Source: Okapia johnstoni
Taxonomy: Eukaryota > Chordata > Mammalia > Artiodactyla > Giraffidae
Assembly (NCBI GenBank): GCA_024291935.2
Contig: CM044326.1
Span: forward strand, 38,706,948 to 38,770,947
Direction of reading: 5' to 3'
Length of the DNA: 64,000 nt
A program made the translations under genes and the position numbers. Numbering within the stretch: the first letter of the stretch is position 1; the number at the start of each line of letters is the position of its first letter. Shown here piece by piece: positions 46,169 to 56,480 of the stretch. Below the pieces are notes generated by a model. The model ran no database searches. It saw only the letters and a program-made list of their open reading frames with translations, and was not told the origin of the DNA.

Positions 46169-47159
46169 GACTTAAAAACCATGAGAGCTAGAGGCGCAGA
46201 GAAGCTGTTTGGCTGAGGGAGCAAAAAGGGAGCCTTGGCCCTGCCCTGGAGCTCAGATGCTGTTGAACGGTGCAGAAGTTAGTTTGGATGTTGGAGAGAG
46301 ATTTCTTTGGAGGAAGTGAGCATTTCAGCCCTCAGACTAGCAAACTGAACTAAACCCCTTTGTCAGCCACGCTGAAGGATGCTCGGAGCAGGCTCTTTTT
46401 CTCCGCCCTTTGGCTCTTAGGTGCTGACCTCACTTACCCTCCGTTATACATGGAGGCTGTTGACGTCATAACGCTCGGCAGAGGGCGGTGTCCTGTAGGA
46501 CTGTCCCCCCGAAGATAAGCATGTTGTCATCCTTTCGCATGACTGTTTCCTAGATACTAGCCACAGCGGAGGATCAGTGGATAATTAGCGATGCAATAGG
46601 TACATACACTGCAGAGAATGAGATGGCCTGGACATCATCCTCTCCGGAAAATGCATCCCCTGAAAATGCTGTGCCTGTAACGAAAGGCAACCTCCTCCCT
46701 GGGAAAAGTGAAAGTTCCCTTAGAAAGCCTCCCAGCGTTTCATTTCAGTGGAGAATCGCTGGCCTACCCCCACATCCCCCGGCCTCAGAAAGTCTCCCAC
46801 GGATGCCCCAGAGACAAGGTAACCCTGAAAGCGTCTTGCTGAACCTGGATCCTCCCTGGGCCTCCCTCTCCGGGATTAATAACCACTCCGGGGATGCGCC
46901 TGTTCGCTCGCCCGCACTGTTCCGTTAGCAGTTTGTGCTCGGTGGGGAGGGATGGAAGGCAAGGCAACTTAGTCCTTGCCAAAATCTCAAATGTGTGACA
47001 CCGCAAGAAAGACACCGTCAGGAGCAGTTGCTAATTTAAGTGCCCCCTGAGTTTTTAATTTATCTAGAAAAAATAAATAGATAAATCCGAGGCGCTCCCT
47101 GCCAAGCCAGCCCAGCGCTGGGTCTGCCAGTGGTGGTGGTGAAGGTTTTCGGGTGACAA
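46169..47159. other. Unique, moderately GC-rich segment with CpGs
   Basis: 46380-46950 is richer in CpG than its surroundings ('cataacgctcggcagag', 'gcgcctgttcgctcgccc') and carries a perfect CRE (46461). A 101-codon open frame at 46623-46928 has no recognised homology. It could be a minor promoter or an untranslated exon. Confidence 0.4.
46461..46468. promoter_or_regulatory. Perfect palindromic CRE (TGACGTCA)
   Basis: TGACGTCA is the full consensus bound by CREB/ATF factors. Its CpG has survived, in a CpG-retaining neighbourhood. Function is inferred from the motif only. Confidence 0.5.
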
Positions 47160-47904
47160 ACGGCTGCCGCCAGAGAGAGGTGTCAAAATGTTCAGCCAAC
47201 AGAGCTGACTATTTCTGGTTGCATTAGAATAGGATCTCTCACATTTGTGTGGGGCTGACCTTTCCTTTTCCGAAATTGGCTGCTGACACACACGCTAAAA
47301 AAATTTTTTTTTCCTTTCCTCTTCCGATCGTCTGCAATTCCAAACAGTACTGCAGGCTCCTCCAAGCCTGCCTTCGGCAGCAAGTTTGGAATGCAATCCA
47401 TCTAGTTTAGAAATTCATTATCCAAAGTGAGGAGCCCGGCGAATATTATAGTTTCATAAATATGCAGATTTTGTTTATTTAAACATTTTTTTATTACACT
47501 TTGTGTTTTCCTAAATTGGGTCATCATTTTAATATAATTGGAATCTGATGTGTGTCCTGTTTTCCTTAAAAGCCATCTGGTTCATTTTCGACTTTCAGAA
47601 ACCAAATTATTTGTGGTAATATCGGGCCTCGCTCACTGCTCCTTCTGAACCAACTTACGGTTTCGGGGTGTCAGACCAAGGAAGTGCAAGGCCATGTCGG
47701 GAGGGCTTCTTGCACCCGACTCTTATAAAGGGTTTCCAAGCTGGACAGCTAAGGGGGGCCCATGCTGTGACAATCTATGAAGAAACCCAAGAAAGCAGCA
47801 TTCAGCTGAAAAGAATAAGCAAAGTCCATTGGGCACCTTCTTAATGGAAGCAATGGATTAACAATCACCAATATGGCTGAGAAAAGGAGACGTAGCTCCA
47901 ATAT
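47160..47904. other. Unique block, candidate conserved element at 47160-47650
   Basis: Complex AT-rich sequence without repeats. It includes 'cctcttccgatcgtctgc', 'cataaatatgcagattttg' (octamer-like ATGCAGAT) and 'gtcatcattttaatataat'. Enhancer-like texture, unproven. Confidence 0.42.
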
Positions 47905-48030
47905 TTTGATCTCTCACCAGATTGTGAGGTCCTAAGGGTAGGAATCTTAGGTTGTGAGCAGTTCCTCTGCTCTGTCTTCATAGGTCTGAGTACCTAATAG
48001 GTGCTGAAGGCATATTTTTTAATTGATGGA
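47905..48030 (+). mobile_element. L2 LINE 3' terminus (weak)
   Basis: 'gattgtgaggtcctaaggg', 'gtctgagtacctaataggt', 'gctgaaggcatat' follows the L2 end in order. Confidence 0.5.
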
Positions 48031-48062
48031 GACCCCAGAAACCCAAATTTGGATAAAGAGAA

Positions 48063-48600
48063 GTGTGATGTATTAGTCACATATTACTGCCTAACAAATT
48101 ACTCCAAAACTTAGTGACTGAGATCAACATGCATTTATTTATCCCATCGTTTCTACAGGGCCAGGAATCCAGACATGGTTTAGCTGGATCCCCCAGCCTG
48201 GTTTTCTACAAAGGCGTCAAGAAGTTTGCTAAGACTGCAATCATCTCCGAGCTCAACCGAGGAAGGATCTGCCTCCAAGCTCTCGGTTCCTTGCAGACTA
48301 TCGAACTAGGTGTCTCCCTCAGTTCCTGGCCAGGTGGGAACCTCCATGAGACAGCCCCCAATATGACGACAGACTTCATCTGAGCCAGCCAGTGGAGGCC
48401 AAGAGACATGCCAGCAAGATGGAAGTCTCGGTCCTCTCCAACCTGGTCTCAGACATGACGTTCCATCCCTTTGCTTCCTCCACTGGTAAGGAGGGTATCA
48501 GGAGGTCCAACCCACACTGGAGGGAAGGGGATTCCACAAGGGCATGAGTCACTGGGAGCCCTGCCAAACTGCCAGTCTGCCATATGTGTGCATATATCAA
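48063..48600 (-). mobile_element. MLT1-like MaLR LTR, antisense
   Basis: This resembles a solitary LTR of the ancient mammalian ERVL-MaLR group read backwards: 'gtattagtcacatattact', 'acaaattactccaaaactt', 'tttctacagggccaggaat', 'gacatggtttagctggat', 'cagttcctggccaggtgg', 'gccagcaagatggaagtc'. No internal retroviral coding region is present. The family call comes from memory. Confidence 0.6.
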
Positions 48601-49654
48601 TGCTACAGGTCAGGTTTAAATAATGAATCAAACAAGGCAGCCAAACTTATATTTGAAATAAGAAATTAAAATGTAATGACTCAATTTTAAAAGGTTGTGC
48701 TGCCTACTCAATGCTCCTTGGTATCATTCTCTTACTCGTTTAGTAAGAAGAATGATGGAGAAAAAGACCAACATTTCTCCCAAAGTTTACCTGTAAGGTA
48801 TTTTTTTAAAGTTACAAATACAATCTGTAGATTGTTCCTTTGACCAACAAACATACATTAAAGTCATCCTAAAGCAGAGAATTCCACACTAGTTAACTTG
48901 CCACTGGCTCTGTTTTGGGGTGACTTAAGTCAGCCCACAGCTCTGCAGGCTGACACATGTCTGGGAGCAAGTGTCATACTCTCATTCTCATGGTGCTCCC
49001 TTGGAACTGAGGATAACAGGCACCAGATTTAAAGGGCAGGTGTCAAAACGGCAGGAGCCAAAAAACTGTAGCTCACAACTCCTATGTGAATCTGAAATCA
49101 GTTTAGTGTGTCAGCAAACTCTTTCTTAAAGAACTAGATAGTATTTACTCAGGCTTTGCAGGTATAACAATCTCTGTTGCAACTCTGCTTGTGTAATGCA
49201 AAAATTCTCCAGTCGTGGAGAATGCATAAATAAATAGGCATGGTTATGTCCCAATAAAACTTTATTAACAAGAACAGGTGGCAGGCTGGATTGGTCCTGG
49301 GGCCACAAGTTGCCTGGCAACCCCTTGTTCCATGGATTATAACTAGCATTTAAAAAAGCAAAGTATGTTAAGCAGAATGGAACTATCAATGTACATTTCA
49401 TAGAGGCCAGATGAGTTCTGTTTTTAAAGTCTTGGTTTCAGCAGTAGCAGAGATATAGATATGGCTATAGCTACACACACACACATATCACTTCCTGAGT
49501 TGAAATGTAAAATATATATATTTTCTGTCATGTGATTTTAAAAAAAGAACAAGAAAGTCACTAAGTGAATACATGTGACATACTTGTTATGGCATCTGGC
49601 CCATCACACATGCTGAATAAATGTGAGTCACAATTCAAATTCTATGCTGTGTAT
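48601..49654. other. Unique sequence, no gene recognised
   Basis: There is a short CA run at about 49472-49485 and nothing else recognised. The 91-codon antisense frame at 49126-49401 has no known domain. Confidence 0.45.
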
Positions 49655-50290
49655 CTGGAAAAGACGAAAACTAATTTGAAAAGATACATGAACCTCAATG
49701 TTCACTGCAGCACTATTTACAATAGCCAGGACATGGAAGCAGCCTAAGTGTCCATCAACAGATGAATGGATAAAGAAGATATGGTACATATATACAGCAG
49801 AATACTACTCAGCCATAAAAAAGAATGATAAACTGCCTTTTGCAGCAACATAGATGCACCTAGAGATTATCCTACTAAGTGAAGTAAGTCAGACTGAAAA
49901 AGACAAATGCCATATGAAATAACTTACATATGGAACCTAAAATGTGATGCAAATGAAATTATTTACAAAACAGAAATAGACTCACAGACATAGAAAACAA
50001 ACTGATGGTTACTGAAGGGGAGTAGGCAGGGGAGGAATAAATTAAGAGCTTGGGATTAATGGATACACACTACTATATATAAAATAAACAATAAGGTCTT
50101 ACTGCATAGCCTAGGGAACTATATTCAATATGTTATAATCACATATAATGGAAAAGAATCTGAAAAAATAGACATATTTATGTATATCCGTATATATAAC
50201 TGAATCACTTTGCTGTACACCAGAAACTAATACAAAATTGTAAATCAGTTATACTTCAATTCTTAAAAAATTTAATAAATAAATAAGTTT
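49655..50290 (+). mobile_element. Artiodactyl L1 3' end (ORF2 end plus 3' UTR)
   Basis: The end of ORF2 is recognisable ('tgttcactgcagcactatt', 'caatagccaggacatggaa', 'atactactcagccataaaa'), followed by the 3' UTR ('gactcacagacatagaaaa', 'gcatagcctagggaactat', 'ctgaatcactttgctgtac', 'aatcagttatacttcaatt') and an AAAT-type tail. Stops break the ORF2 part. Confidence 0.93.
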
Positions 50291-50458
50291 AAAAGCTATG
50301 CTATTGGCAACTGGGATCATATAGAGATGAGCTGCAGTCACATCTTGGAGAAGAGCATAATCTGAGAGAAATCAGTAATTGTGAGAAGACCAGCCCTCCA
50401 GGAAGGTAATTTCAAGGCTGTGCAATGGAAGAGGTGAGACACATACATTTGTAACATG

Positions 50459-50690
50459 GGCTTCCCAGGTGGCGCTAGTGATAAAGACCCTGCCTGCCAA
50501 TCCAAGAGACATAAGAGACAAGGGTTCCATCCCTGGGTTGGAAAAATTCCCCTGGAGAAGGGAATGGCAACCCACTCCAGTACTCTTGCCTGGAGAATTC
50601 CATGGACAGAAGAGCCTGGGGCACTATACCCCAGTGGGTCGCAAAGAGTTGGGCATGACTGAGCAACTAACACTTTCACTTTCCCAGCTA
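50459..50690 (+). mobile_element. Bov-tA SINE
   Basis: Sense copy with intact head 'gggcttcccaggtggcgct', linker 'acataagagacaagggttc', body 'gggaatggcaacccactcc' and tail 'actaacactttcacttt'. Low divergence. Confidence 0.95.
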
Positions 50691-51689
50691 GTAAGGCAGC
50701 TGGTGAGAATGTATTCCCAGGTCTCCTAACTCACTGCTTGGCCTGGCCAGTAGAGAGGTTTTCCCTGGACACTGGCTTGAGAAAATACTAACACTAAATA
50801 AAGAGACACCAGCCAGTGATGCTACCTCTGGTGACTGGATGTGGGGCAGAATGACATGGAGGTGGGAGGTCGTATTAGGGGGAGGAAATGGAGATGGGGC
50901 AAGGTTTGGGTAGGGAGTTGTTGACTTTTTGTTTGGAATATAATGTCCTGTGGGTGATTGTAAGAAAACGGAAGAGTAGTCGAAGTGTTTCTACACAGGC
51001 GTTAAACCTCTGGAGATAAGATTTAAGACCTTCTCTCCTCTGCCCAGCCAGAACTGGCGCAACTCAGCACCCCTCGCCCACCCAACACTTGCCTACTTAC
51101 ACTCAGCACATAAGACTCCTGTTCCCTGAAGAGTGACTGTGCAACAATACGCATAGTATCTCTTAATGATGGTCTGTCTCCTATTTTGCGAGTTAATGAT
51201 GGTCTGTCTCCTATTTTGCGAGTTAATATTAGGTCTATGGCCATTCCATAAGGAAAGGCAAAAATCTGCGTCCACCATGTTGGAATTCTAATTTCATGAC
51301 CAGGAGTTTTTGCAGTGTGCAGTCTGAAAAAAGTGGAGCATTTAGAGCCTACTTTACAAAATTGTTGTGATCACTGCATTAGAAAATAAAAATTTCCTAA
51401 CACAGCACCGGACATGGAGCCAGAATGTGAAATTTCCATCCTTTGGACCTTTCTCACTAGATGCTTGTGAGAATAAGATAAAAAAAATATCTACTCCGAC
51501 TAAAGGGATGTATTATTGAAAGAGATCCTTGGAGGTATTTGTTGCCAGTTCTCAGGATGTGACAAGTCTGACAAGTCATTTGTAATTTAATTCATTCATT
51601 TATTCATTCTTCAAAACAAACATGTTTTCCTTTAAAGATGTTATTCTTAAAATGTCTTAAAATGTTTATAACATTTGCTTTGATAATAT
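50691..51689. other. Unclassified segment, possible old LTR at 50940-51290
   Basis: 50940-51290 has features seen in LTR U3 regions, including a perfect 30-bp direct duplication and a GC-rich part 'ccagccagaactggcgcaa'. No internal viral sequence, primer site or second LTR was seen, so this is a guess. The rest is unique sequence. Confidence 0.3.
51163..51227. repeat. Perfect 30-bp tandem duplication
   Basis: 51163-51192 and 51193-51222 are identical over 30 bases, with five more bases of a third unit. Each unit starts 'ttaatgatggtctgtct' and ends 'tattttgcgag'. Both keep their CpG. Confidence 0.97.
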
Positions 51690-52000
51690 CACTCCTTGGA
51701 CTTTAGCCCACTGAAAACTTCTAAGTACAAAAATACTTTAAATAAAGTCCACTGAAGGATTATTTATGGTGGCTGAAAATTGGAAAGAACTAAAATGGCA
51801 AAAGAAGTTAAGTATGCTATGGTAAATTTGCACAATGAAATCCTGGATTATCCATTAGAAACTTCATAGAGAGAGAATTAAATAATGATACAGACAAACA
51901 TGAGGCAATCATACGTAGAAAAAAAGTAAACTGTGTTTATAATGCCTCTATATAACTCCTGTGTTTTAAGAATAAATTAAAGATCCAATCACATTTATAA
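51690..52000 (+). mobile_element. Old L1 (L1M-type) 3' fragment
   Basis: 'ggattatttatggtggctg', 'aaaattggaaagaactaaa', 'gctatggtaaatttgcaca', 'atgaaatcctggattatcc' are diverged ORF2-end phrases. It probably continues after the BovB insertion at 52073. Confidence 0.65.
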
Positions 52001-52072
52001 AATCTTAGAAGTTCTTCTAAGTATGAAACTGTACTTCATAAAACTTTTTTTGTAAAAATTTGTGTGTATAGA

Positions 52073-52451
52073 AGGCAGAGTGCCAAAGAATTGATGCTTT
52101 TGAATTGTGGTGCTAGAAAAGACTCTTGAGAGTACCTTGGACAGTAAGATCAAACCAGTCAATCCTAAAGAAAGTCCACCCTGAATATTCATTGGAAGGA
52201 CTGATGTTGAAGCTAAAGCTCCAATACTTTGGCCACCTGATGTTAAGAGCCAACTCATTGGAAAAGACCCTGATGCTGGAAAAGACTGAAGGAGAAGAGG
52301 GTGACAAAGGATGAGGTGTTTGGACAGCATCACTGATTCAATGGACATGAACTTGGGCACACTCCAAGAAATGATGACGGGCAGGCAGGCCTGGCGTGCT
52401 GCAGTCCATGGGGTCGCAAAGAGTTGGACACGACTGGAGACTAAATAACAC
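52073..52451 (+). mobile_element. BovB LINE 3' end fragment
   Basis: 'aggcagagtgccaaagaat', 'tgaattgtggtgctagaaa', 'ttcattggaaggactgatg', 'tactttggccacctgatg', 'gaaaagaccctgatgctgg', 'ctgcagtccatggggtcgc'. 5'-truncated. It sits in what looks like an older L1M fragment. Confidence 0.94.
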
Positions 52452-52649
52452 ATAATCAAAATATAAAAATAGTAAACAATTAAATTCTTAAAATATAAAA
52501 TAATTAAGAAATTGGTTCAAATAATTATGGTACAGATAAAATATTATACATGGTGTAGAATCTTTCAAACTCAAAAATATTTTATACAGTTTACTCAGTA
52601 GAAACAGTGGGTTACAAAGCAGGGCGTACAATTTTGTCCCTATATTTTA
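52452..52649 (+). mobile_element. Old L1 (L1M-type) 3' fragment, continuation
   Basis: AT-rich sequence with 'caaataattatggtacaga' and 'gggttacaaagcagggcgt' fits the L1M 3' end on the far side of the BovB. Weak. Confidence 0.45.
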
Positions 52650-52659
52650 AAATAACCTT

Positions 52660-53730
52660 ATTTTTTAAACGACCCAATCAAAAAATGGGCCAAAGAACTA
52701 AACAGACATTTCTCCAAAGAAGACATACAGATGGCTAACAAACACATGAAAAGATGCTCAACATCACTCATTATTAGAGAAATGCAAATCAAAACCACAA
52801 TGAGGTACCATTACACACCAGTCAGAATGGCTGCTATCCAAAAGTCTACAAGCAATAAATGCTGGAGAGGGTGTGGAGAAAAGGGAACCCTCTTACACTG
52901 TTGGTGGGAATGCAAACTAGTACAGCCACTATGGAGAACAGTGTGGAGATTCCTTAAAAAACTGGGAATAGAACTGCCATATGACCCAGCAATCCCACTG
53001 CTAGGCATACACACCGAGGAAACCAGAATTGAAAGAGATGCGTGTACCCCATTGTTCATCGCAGCACTGTTTACAATAGCCAGGACATGGAAGCAACCTA
53101 GATGTCCATCGGCAGACAAATGGATAAGGAAGCTGTGGTACATATACACAATGGAATATTACTCAGCCATTAAAAAAATACATTTGAATCGGTTCTATTG
53201 AGATGGATGAAACTGGAGCCCATTATACAGAGTGAAGTGAGCCAGAAAGAAAAGCACCAATACAGTATACTAATGCATGTATATGGAATTTGATAGATGG
53301 TAATGGTAACCCTATATGTGAGACAGAATAAGAGACACAGATGCATAGAACAGTCCTGTGGACTCTGAGGGAGAAGGTGAGGGTGGGACGTTCTGGGACA
53401 GTAACATTGAAACATGTATATTGTCATATGTGAAGCGGAACACCATTCCATGTTCTATGCATGGGACGGATGCTCAGGGATGGAGCGTTGGGATGACCCA
53501 GAGGGATGGGAAGGGGAGGGAGGTGGGAGGAGGGTTCGGGAGGGGGAGCACATGTGAATCCATGGCTGATTCATGTCAATGTATGGCAAAAACTACTACA
53601 ATATTGTAAAGTAATTAGCCCCCAACTAAAATAAAAAAAAAAAAAGGCTAAAAATAAATAAAAAATAAAAAATAAAAAAAATAAATAAAAAATAAAAAAA
53701 ATCAAACTATTAAAAAAATAAATAAAAATT
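52660..53730 (+). mobile_element. Young ruminant L1, 5'-truncated, with TSD and complex A-rich tail
   Basis: Close to ruminant L1 consensus from the last third of ORF2 to the 3' end: 'aatgggccaaagaactaaa', 'gaaatgcaaatcaaaacca', 'gggaatgcaaactagtaca', 'gcccccaactaaaataaaa'. The TSD aaataacctt lies at 52650-52659 and 53731-53740. The tail at about 53629-53730 is a mix of A runs and AAAT units. High identity, preserved TSD and long tail mark it as one of the youngest insertions here. Confidence 0.96.
52668..53201 (+). pseudogene. L1 ORF2 C-terminal fragment
   Basis: The open frame encodes the C-terminal part of L1 ORF2p, downstream of the reverse-transcriptase domain, with the cysteine-rich [18 protein letters not shown] motif and the [11 protein letters not shown] and [12 protein letters not shown] segments. 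The 5' end is lost by truncation, so there is no endonuclease or RT catalytic core. The frame stays open for about 178 codons, then ends early: after MEYYSAIKK a shift in an A run (around 53173-53178) leads to a stop at 53199, where intact ruminant L1 continues. The frame is otherwise clean, which fits a recent insertion, but it cannot work. Confidence 0.92.
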
Positions 53731-53740
53731 AAATAACCTT

Positions 53741-54536
53741 CTTTTTGTATAAACACAGAAAAATTGGTGCAGCCCTGAGTAGCTGAGGGAGTGATAAATG
53801 AATGGTGTGATTATAAGTGATTTTATTTCCTTCAAGCTTTTTTTAGTTCATCCAATACGCTCTGTCAATAGATGTTTCTTTGAAATCAGGAACAAAAAAC
53901 CAAACTCTAACTGATATCATATAATTGTTAATGCTGTATCAGTTCTATCCTGATCTATATGAAAAAAATGGCAAGCAATGTGTAAGATCTGTAGATCAAT
54001 CTATACAATCAACTCTGCAAATAAAATGAGACATCACTGCAAGACAGTATTACCAATTTGTCCTTTTCTTAGAAGATTTGGTGGATTTTCATTGATCCCA
54101 TCCTATTCTTTCATTTCTTCCCCTAGAGTAGGTGGACTGGATGAGGTGGGCCTGGAAGATTTACGGGACCTGGTTCTGCCCATTCACCATGGCAGGAGGT
54201 GAGGTGCAGCCTACGAGCGGGATTTGGAGAAACGTGAAAAGAACAGATAGGGATGGTGGGTCTCAGTCCATGCTCAGAGCCAAGAAATTTAGGTCTTCAC
54301 CTTCTCTGAATTTATTTTAATAACAAAATTTTTCAGAATGAGTTTGAACACAGTCATACTTAGGAGCAAAGAGTAGGGAAAACAAAGAAAGCATTTTTCA
54401 CTCCTTTATTTTAATCTCATGTTCTATAAGCATGCTGGAGCTCTAGCCCACGACACAGGAGTTTATGTTTCCATTCTGGATAATGTTTGGAATCGGCCTC
54501 CTGTCACTTCCTTTCCACTTGGAAGTGAAAGTGAAA
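53741..54536. other. Unique sequence, no gene recognised
   Basis: No transposon or exon was recognised between the young L1 and the next BovB. Confidence 0.45.
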
Positions 54537-56240
54537 GTTGCTCAATTCAGTTCAATTCTCTTTGCGACCCCATGGACTGCAGCACGTCAGGCTTCTCTGT
54601 CCATCACCAACACCCAGAGCTTGCTCAAACTTATGTCCGTCGAGTTGGTGATGCCATCCAATCATCTCATCCTCTGTCTTCCCCTTCTCCTCCTGCCTTC
54701 AATCTCTCTTGGCATCAGGGTATTTTCCAATTACTCAGTTCTTCATATCAGGTGGCCAAACTATTGGAGTTTCAGCTTCAGCATCAGTCCTTCACTCCTT
54801 TAGGATGGACTGGTTGGATCTCCTTGGAATCCAAGGGACCCTCAAGAGTCTTCTCCAACACCACAGTTCAAAAGCATCAATTCTTCCATGCTCAGCTTTT
54901 TTTATAGTCCAACTCTCACATCCATACGTGACTGCTGGAAAAACCATAGCCTTGACTAGACAGACCTTTGTTGACAAAGTGATGTCTCTGCTTTTTAGTA
55001 TGCTGTCTAGGTTGGTCATAACTTTCTTTCCAAGGAGTAAGCATCTTTTAATTTCATGGCTGCAATCACCATCAGCAGTGATTTTGGAGTCCAGAAAATA
55101 AAGTCAGCCACTGTTTCGCCATCTATTTCCCTTGAAGTGATGGGACCAGATGCCATGATCTTAGTTTTCTGAATGTTGAGCTTTAAGCCAACTTTTTCAC
55201 TCTCCTCTTTCACTTTCATCAAGAGGCCCTTTAGTTCTTCTTCACTTTCTGCCATAATGGTGGTGTCATCCACATATCTGAGGTTATTGATATTTCTCCC
55301 GGCAATCTTGATTCCAGCTTGCGCTTCTTCCAGCCCAGCGTTTCTCATGATGTACTCTGCATAGAAGTTAAATAAGCAGGGTGACAATATACAGCCTTGA
55401 CGTACTCCTTTTCCTATTTGGAACTAGTCTGTTGTTCCATGTCCAGTTCTAACTATTGCTTCCTGACCTGCATACAGGTTTCTCAAGAGGCAGGTCAGGT
55501 GGTCTGGTAGTCCCATCTCTTGAAGAATTTTCCAGTTGATTGTGATCCACACAGTCAAAGGCTTTGGCATAGTCAATAAAGCAGAAATAGATGTTTTTCT
55601 GGAACTCTCTTGCTTTTTCAATGATCCAGCAGATGTTGGCAATTTGATCTCTGCTTCCTCTGCCTTTTCTAAAACCATCTTGAACATCTGGAAGTTCACG
55701 GTTCATGTATTGCTGAAGGCCTGGCTTGGAGAATTTTGAGCATTACTTTACTAGTGTGTGAGATGAGTGCAATTGTGCAGTAGTTTGAACATTCTTTGGC
55801 ATTGCCTCTCTTTGGGATTGGAATGAAAACTGATCTTTTCCAGTCCTGTGGCCACTGCTGAGTTTTCCAAATTTGGTGGCATATTGAGTGCAGCACTTTG
55901 ACAGCATCACCTTTCAGAATTTGAAATAGCTCAACTGGAATTCCGTCACTTCCACTAGCTTTGTTCGTAGTGATGTTTCCTAAGGCCCGCTTGACTTCAC
56001 ATTCCAGGATGTCTGAGGTGAGTATCACACCATTGCGATTATCTGGGTCATGAAGATCTTTTTTGTATAGTTCTTCTGTGTATTCTTTCCACCTCTTCTT
56101 AATACCTTCTGCTTCTGTTAGGTCCATACCGTTTCTGTCCTTTATTGAGCCCATCTTTGCATGAAATGTTCCTTTGGTATCTCTAAGTTTCTTGAAGAGA
56201 TCTCAAATCGTTCCCATTCTGTTGTTTTCCTCTTTCTATT
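54537..56240 (-). mobile_element. BovB LINE, longest copy in the window
   Basis: About 1.7 kb of antisense BovB covering the reverse transcriptase and the 3' end. Landmarks on the top strand: 'gcgaccccatggactgcag' (3' end), 'tccacatatctgaggttat' (YxDD box), 'gtcaaaggctttggcatag' (first catalytic Asp), 'gcttctgttaggtccatac' near the 5' limit. It is 5'-truncated before the endonuclease domain. Frameshifts and stops divide the RT into at least three pieces. Confidence 0.96.
55016..56154 (-). pseudogene. BovB reverse transcriptase remnant
   Basis: RTE-clade RT broken over three frames. The N-terminal piece (55696-56154) has the segments before the palm: KRWKEYTEELY, NKASGSDGIPVELF and WKRSVFIPIPKRGN. 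The middle piece (55449-55706) holds FRKGRGSRDQIANICW and FIDYAKAFDCVD with the first catalytic aspartate. The C-terminal piece (55016-55387) holds LFNFYAEYIMRNAG, the catalytic box as YVDD, and KVGLKLNIQKTKIM. A stop and a shift between the second and third pieces ('ggaactagtctgttg') remove continuity. No endonuclease domain is present. Non-functional. Confidence 0.93.
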
Positions 56241-56249
56241 CTATTGTTC

Positions 56250-56480
56250 ATTTTCATATTTATTATTTCTTTGGCTGCATTGAATCTTAGTTGTGGCACA
56301 CGGGATCTTTGTTGCCTCTTGAAGGATCTTTCATTGAGATGCATGGGCTCAGTAATCATGGCTCACACAGGCTGAGCTGCCCTCGGCATATGGGAGCTTA
56401 GTTCCCAGACCAGGGATTGAACCTGCATGCCCTATATTGAGAGGGGGACCCTTAACCACCGGACCACCAGAGAAGTCCCG
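56250..56480 (-). mobile_element. CHR-type SINE, antisense
   Basis: 'tttctttggctgcattgaa', 'cttagttgtggcacacggg', 'gcttagttcccagaccagg', 'gattgaacctgcatgcc', 'ttaaccaccggaccaccag', 'agaagtcccg' is the reverse of the tRNA-derived SINE. It follows the 5' limit of the BovB immediately. Confidence 0.9.

Noticed and set aside
45967..46224. Leu/Pro/Ser/Phe-rich 'protein'
   Set aside because: It is the translation of the pyrimidine strand of a polypurine tract.
48063..48600. Complete endogenous retrovirus
   Set aside because: Only one old LTR-like segment. No gag, pol or env sequence and no partner LTR is seen in the window.
51163..51227. CRISPR-like repeat
   Set aside because: Only two directly adjacent units without spacers, in mammalian DNA.
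52660..56240. Reverse transcriptases as part of a retron, DGR or other defence system
   Set aside because: The motifs are those of L1 and RTE-clade (BovB) LINEs, with matching 3' ends, tails and TSDs. The host is a mammal.
54537..56240. Full-length, active BovB
   Set aside because: No endonuclease region, and the RT is split by stops and shifts over three frames.
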